Below, in pieces: positions 14,918 through 16,310 of a stretch of 16,310 nt of DNA. The stretch spans positions 1-16,310 of the forward strand of contig JAGCGE010000217.1 in assembly GCA_017649745.1 (NCBI GenBank), written 5' to 3'. Position 1 is the first letter of the stretch; every line of letters starts with the position of its first letter. The notes beneath the pieces were generated by a model that ran no database searches, was not told the DNA's origin, and saw nothing but the letters and a program-made list of their open reading frames with translations. This DNA comes from Clostridiales bacterium. GTDB lineage: Bacteria > Bacillota_A > Clostridia > Saccharofermentanales > Saccharofermentanaceae. The position numbers and the translations under genes were made by a program.

Positions 14918-16207
14918 ATGATAAAGAAGTTTGGAGCAGCTGCAATGGCAGCAATGATGTTTATGACGATTCTTACAGGATGCGGTAAGACAACAACATT
15001 AAATAAGAAATCAGAGATCAAGACACTTCCTGGATCCGATTCAGATAATAAGGTATTTAGTGATGTTGTTAATCTCTCGTATGAGGAAGCTATCAATGAT
15101 AACGGTTATATGGAATTTGTTTTCAATTCCTTTAAGGCGTGCAGCAGCACAGGAGAAGATGAAAACGTAATGATCTCACCGGCGTCTCTTCTCTTCGCAT
15201 TGGAGATGGCAGGAGCAGGTGCTAACGGCACTACGCTGGATGAGATGAGCAATGTTCTTGTTCCTGGAGCAAGCAATGAGGAGGCTCTCGGATTCGCGAT
15301 CGATTACTATAAGAATATGAGCAAGAGCGACAGCATCAATGTTGCAAACGGTGCATTCATTAACGAAGATTTCAAGGCTGCACTCTACGAGGATTATCTT
15401 GATTATGTAACTGACGGATTCGACGCTGAACTCAATGTTGTTCCGTTTACTGACAGTACTGTTGATGATATCAACTCATGGGTAGATGACAAGACTAACG
15501 GAATGATCCCTCAGATCGTAAATCAGCTTAATCCGGATACAAAGATGGTCCTTCTCAATGCGATCGCTTTCGAAAATAATTGGGCTGAGGAATATGATGA
15601 TTATCAGGTTCAGGAAGATCAGAAGTTCACTAATTCCAAGGGTGAAAAAGAGGATTGCACACTTCTTTACTCCGGAGAGGGTGTTTACTTCGAAACTGAC
15701 AAGGCTACGGGATTCATGAAGTATTATGAAGGAGATGAATATGCATTCGTAGCTGTTCTTCCTAAAGATACATCTGCAAACGCAAACGAGTTCATGCAGG
15801 ATTTCAGTGCTGATGATTATATTAGCTTCATTAACAGCAGATCAAACGTAGATGTATATGCATATATTCCTGAATTCTCTTATGATTATACAAGAGAGGA
15901 TATGTCGGATGTACTTAAAGGTATGGGAATGGAGCAGGCGTTTGACGAATCCTCAGCTGATTTCTCCAACATGTGCGACATTGATATGTATATCTCAAAG
16001 GTGATCCACAAGACTCATATTGAGGTGGATCGTGAAGGTACAAAGGCTGCAGCTGCTACTGCCGTTTATATGGATGCAGCATGCGCTGAGCCGGATGAAC
16101 CAGTTGAGATCAAGGAAGTTCGCCTTGATAGACCATTTGCTTACATGATCGTTGATACAGAGACAGATACTCCTGTATTCATCGGTACAGTTAACAGCGT
16201 AGCATAA
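14918..16207 (+). CDS. Lipoprotein serpin 3, predicted P1 Ala, P1' Cys
   Basis: A 429-residue serpin closely related to serpin 2, with signal MIKKFGAAAMAAMMFM ending LTGC (lipidated Cys22) and the serpin domain at about 55-429. Motifs include NVMISPASLLFALEMAGAGA, LNAIAFENNW, the inhibitory-type hinge DREGTKAAAATAV and the signature VRLDRPFAYMI. With Gly374 as P15, P1 is Ala388 and P1' is Cys389, followed by an acidic, Pro-containing stretch (AEPDEPVEIKE). The loop is seven residues longer than in alpha-1-antitrypsin. A small P1 suggests elastase- or subtilisin-like targets. ATG at 14909 is in frame, but AGGAG at 14904-14908 touches it and is nine bases from 14918; homology with serpin 2 (MIKK) also supports 14918. 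A strong terminator follows the gene. Confidence 0.93.
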   Translation: MIKKFGAAAMAAMMFMTILTGCGKTTTLNKKSEIKTLPGSDSDNKVFSDVVNLSYEEAINDNGYMEFVFNSFKACSSTGEDENVMISPASLLFALEMAGAGANGTTLDEMSNVLVPGASNEEALGFAIDYYKNMSKSDSINVANGAFINEDFKAALYEDYLDYVTDGFDAELNVVPFTDSTVDDINSWVDDKTNGMIPQIVNQLNPDTKMVLLNAIAFENNWAEEYDDYQVQEDQKFTNSKGEKEDCTLLYSGEGVYFETDKATGFMKYYEGDEYAFVAVLPKDTSANANEFMQDFSADDYISFINSRSNVDVYAYIPEFSYDYTREDMSDVLKGMGMEQAFDESSADFSNMCDIDMYISKVIHKTHIEVDREGTKAAAATAVYMDAACAEPDEPVEIKEVRLDRPFAYMIVDTETDTPVFIGTVNSVA

Positions 16208-16240
16208 TAACCAACCAAACCTAATACAATATACAACCCC

Positions 16241-16280
16241 CAAAAGAAGAGCGTGACGATAAGTCACGCTTTTTCTTTTG
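16241..16280 (+). terminator. Strong intrinsic terminator after serpin 3
   Basis: AGCGTGAC (16250-16257) pairs perfectly with GTCACGCT (16263-16270) around GATAA, followed by TTTTCTTTT. The stem can extend: CAAAAGAA (16241-16248) complements TTCTTTTG (16273-16280). The A-rich left flank means it could also stop transcription arriving from the other strand. Bases 16281-16310 hold no recognisable feature. Confidence 0.93.
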
Positions 16281-16310
16281 ATGGATCATCCAAAATATTT
16301 TTTCAACTGG

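Overview
The window reads as a chromosomal stretch from a low-to-mid GC Clostridia-type member of the Bacillota, probably an anaerobe of gut or rumen. This rests on strong AGGAGG-type ribosome sites, tightly overlapping same-strand genes, Gram-positive surface proteins with cadherin-like and cohesin-like modules, and lipoprotein serpins of a kind known from gut clostridia. The taxonomic placement is inference. Every gene I can support is on the + strand.

Layout. Positions 1-4174 hold an overlapping run: the 3' part of an HD-domain dNTP triphosphohydrolase (Dgt family), a YfbR-type 5'-deoxynucleotidase, and a large membrane-anchored surface protein ending in a peptidoglycan N-acetylglucosaminidase domain. 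Positions 4221-8617 hold a second compact cluster: a surface protein with a cohesin-like region, a cadherin-like domain, two copies of an unrecognised repeat and a C-terminal anchor; a GtrA-family membrane protein; FolC; and a single-pass membrane protein with a long acidic Thr/Glu/Ser tail. Then come threonine synthase (8749-10254) and a flotillin (10367-11977). The flotillin's ribosome binding site lies inside a long imperfect hairpin.

The most notable part is 12001-16280: three consecutive lipoprotein serpins. Counting from the hinge, their predicted P1 residues are Tyr, Lys and Ala, the textbook preferences of chymotrypsin-, trypsin- and elastase-like proteases. The first serpin lies between two identical 35-base terminator copies. 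The second and third are close paralogues sharing a transcript that ends at a strong terminator at 16241-16280. My interpretation is a surface-tethered protease-inhibitor array, perhaps protecting the cell envelope against host or competitor proteases.

The parts fit a general picture of nucleotide and cofactor housekeeping interleaved with envelope construction, remodelling, membrane-domain organisation and defence. Apart from the operon-like packing, functional links between the blocks are inferred. No RNA gene, CRISPR array, insertion sequence or origin was seen, and no gene-free stretch exceeds 300 bases.
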